Source: Pseudomonadota bacterium (GTDB lineage Bacteria > Pseudomonadota > Gammaproteobacteria > Halothiobacillales > Halothiobacillaceae). Taken from it: DNA of 7,755 nt. Where the stretch lies: positions 1 through 7,755 of the forward strand of contig JAJYPA010000387.1 in NCBI GenBank assembly GCA_021795795.1, in the 5' to 3' direction. The notes below the pieces were generated by a model. The model was given only the letters and a program-made list of their open reading frames with translations. It was not told the DNA's origin and searched no databases. A program made the translations under genes and the position numbers. This document shows positions 6,644-7,755 of the stretch, piece by piece (position 1 is the first letter of the stretch; every line of letters begins with the position of its first letter).

Positions 6644-6856
6644 ATGTCTCAGCAATACCCGAAAAGCTTCAATGGCTGTGCTGCCTGCAACTACTGTGGT
6701 AGCGATCATCAAGTTAATACGTTTGGGCAGCGTAAAATGGTTAATTCACCAACAACAAAAGGGAAATGCCTTCTTCAAGGTGGCATTTGGAAGGGCCAGG
6801 AAAAACAGGCTAGCGCCACCTGCAGCAAATGGCAAGCGTGGAACACACTGAAATAG
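6644..6856 (+). CDS. Small cysteine-rich protein (70 aa), possible metal-binding
   Basis: The start at 6644 is chosen because AAGGAG (6632-6637) lies six bases before it; the frame extends back to a GTG at 6590 without a ribosome site there. The 70-aa product carries GCAACNYCG (11-19), giving Cys 12, 15 and 18 spaced C-x2-C-x2-C, then Cys 42 (KGKCLLQGG) and Cys 60 (ATCSKWQAW). Five cysteines in a small, Lys/Gln-rich soluble protein suggest a zinc or iron-sulfur site, but no known finger pattern fits exactly. The GKCLLQGGIWKGQEKQASA region and terminal KWQAW look conserved in character, yet I cannot name the family. It ends four bases before the GIY-YIG-like gene, so the two are probably translated together. 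Confidence 0.75.
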   Translation: MSQQYPKSFNGCAACNYCGSDHQVNTFGQRKMVNSPTTKGKCLLQGGIWKGQEKQASATCSKWQAWNTLK

Positions 6857-6860
6857 CACC

Positions 6861-7403
6861 ATGCCCACACATGTCGAAATTAAATGGAAATGGATTGAAC
6901 TACATCCTAAAGACACTTGGTCGGTGATCGAGGATAAACTTTGTCGAACTGGTGTAATTCTCGATCAGTTATCGCGATCGGTCTACGTAATCCGCGCTGC
7001 AGGTCCATTCGCTATCAAGCACCCTAAAAAGTATTCACCTACGCTCTATATTGGCGAGGGGCGGATCAAGCAACGTGTTACGTCACATCGTAAGTGGCTT
7101 TCATCAATCTATGGCCTCACCGGAGAGCTCGTCATTGAGGTAGCTATTTGTGTTCCCCGTGTTCGTAATAATACGCAGGCACACAGAGAATTTGAAGCAT
7201 AGTTGTTGGACCAATTCTCAAAATGCTACGGTTCGCTACCACTCCGAAACAAGAATTACGAGAACGCCCAGTTTGGCCATGTCTATGAGAGAGTTGCCAT
7301 AACGGAGGTCTTGGGGCCAGGTAAGGGCAAGAAATACAAGTGGGCATTGGAGCCGCTGAAGGCGAACCCATTTTACCAAGCCTATACTAAGACGCACACC
7401 TAA
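6861..7403 (+). pseudogene. GIY-YIG-like nuclease-domain protein interrupted by an in-frame TAG
   Basis: The reading frame runs 180 codons from ATG 6861 to the stop ending at 7403, with one TAG at 7200-7202 (codon 114). Family features lie on both sides. Before the stop are VYVIR (41-45, the GIY strand), LYIGEG (62-67, the YIG strand), a basic helix KQRVTSHRKWL with R72 and H76 (70-80), and HREFEA (108-113), in which E112 sits where the metal-binding Glu is expected. After it are LLDQFSKCYGSLPLRNK, where family members usually continue E-x2-LL-x2-F and PL-x-N. The stop therefore splits the domain within its last helix. It may be a recent nonsense mutation, a sequence error, or readthrough. 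GIY-YIG domains cut or nick DNA in UvrC, homing nucleases and restriction enzymes; the substrate here is unknown. There is no clear ribosome site; the start lies four bases after the previous stop. Confidence 0.7.
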
Positions 7404-7755
7404 TTATAACGACATGCATTCCATTTTGCGCGAACCAGGATTACTTGCAGGTGACCAAGTGCCAGGATACTCCCCTACTAGGCCATTAAGACAACGTTTA
7501 ATTAGTACTTCATTTTCAGAAACTTTTATGTCCTAATCCAATTCTGAGTGTATCGATAAAGCCGTCTTTCTTTCTATGTTCAGTAAACGTCACCCAAGCG
7601 CGCTGACGTTCCGACCACAAATTTCTGGATGACCGCTTCCGCTGCCCAGCCGCCGTTCGTAGTCGCAGGTCGAATTGGTGATAGGCAGCGAGCCAGAGAA
7701 TCTGATTCCCGTGGCCAGACTGCTTGCTCAACCCTGTTTTACACAAAACGGCACA
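7404..7755. other. Non-coding end of window holding repeat copy B
   Basis: I see no convincing gene here. A 76-codon minus-strand frame (7516-7746) spans repeat copy B, has no ribosome site and a low-information basic product, so it is not called. Positions 7404-7520 are AT-rich with no hairpin and T-run terminator. CCAGGAT occurs twice (7436-7442, 7462-7468), which is probably chance. From about 7590 the sequence becomes GC-rich, as around copy A. Confidence 0.5.
7629..7690 (+). repeat. Diverged dispersed repeat, copy B
   Basis: The core 7629-7657 matches copy A at 25 of 29 bases without gaps, same orientation. It keeps the arm CGCTGCC (7640-7646) and its complement GGCAGCG (7684-7690), with a 37-base loop instead of 32. 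Both copies end their core with GCCGCCGTT. The two copies bracket the small-gene cluster, so they may mark the ends of an inserted segment or simply belong to a family scattered through the genome. Confidence 0.55.

Noticed and set aside
7404..7560. tRNA gene or att site in the AT-rich right-hand gap
   Set aside because: No cloverleaf arms, TTC-type T-loop or CCA-adjacent acceptor could be built.
7516..7746. 76-codon minus-strand frame at the right end
   Set aside because: It lies across repeat copy B, lacks a ribosome site and resembles translated repeat rather than a protein family.

Overview
The window looks like an accessory (genomic-island) stretch of a mid-GC proteobacterial chromosome or plasmid. 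Shine-Dalgarno sites are purine-rich, genes are tightly packed, and the families present (WYL regulator, tandem AAA+ ATPase, GIY-YIG-like protein) are typical of proteobacterial islands. The species cannot be fixed from the sequence. A gamma/acidithiobacillia-type host is only a guess from protein flavour and composition. There is no rRNA, tRNA, CRISPR array, transposase or integrase.

Left half (1-3989, minus strand): three genes read leftward as one probable operon. First is a 685-aa protein with two AAA+ ATPase modules. Twelve bases later comes a 485-aa polytopic membrane protein with a large C-terminal domain carrying four cysteines. After a 46-base gap comes a gene cut by the left edge (138 codons visible), whose sequence resembles the start of PD-(D/E)XK-type proteins found in defence islands. 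All three have good Shine-Dalgarno sites.

Middle (3990-5870): an 89-bp divergent intergenic region separates the operon from a 342-aa WYL-domain transcriptional regulator on the plus strand. The regulator is followed 7 bases later by a conserved-looking but unrecognised 251-aa protein. A WYL regulator facing an ATPase/membrane/nuclease-like operon is a layout often seen in anti-phage systems. I do not recognise this combination as a named one, so it is the best candidate here for an undescribed system.

Right part (5871-7755): a more AT-rich set of small plus-strand genes. They are a 125-aa acidic protein, a 70-aa cysteine-rich protein and a GIY-YIG-like protein interrupted by one in-frame TAG. 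The first two are each preceded by a 25-26 codon mini-ORF with its own ribosome binding site, ending at or just before the next start codon. The group is flanked by two diverged direct copies of a non-coding repeat (core 25 of 29 bases identical, 1.7 kb apart), each with a conserved inverted-repeat arm pair. The last 350 bases hold the second repeat copy and no convincing gene.
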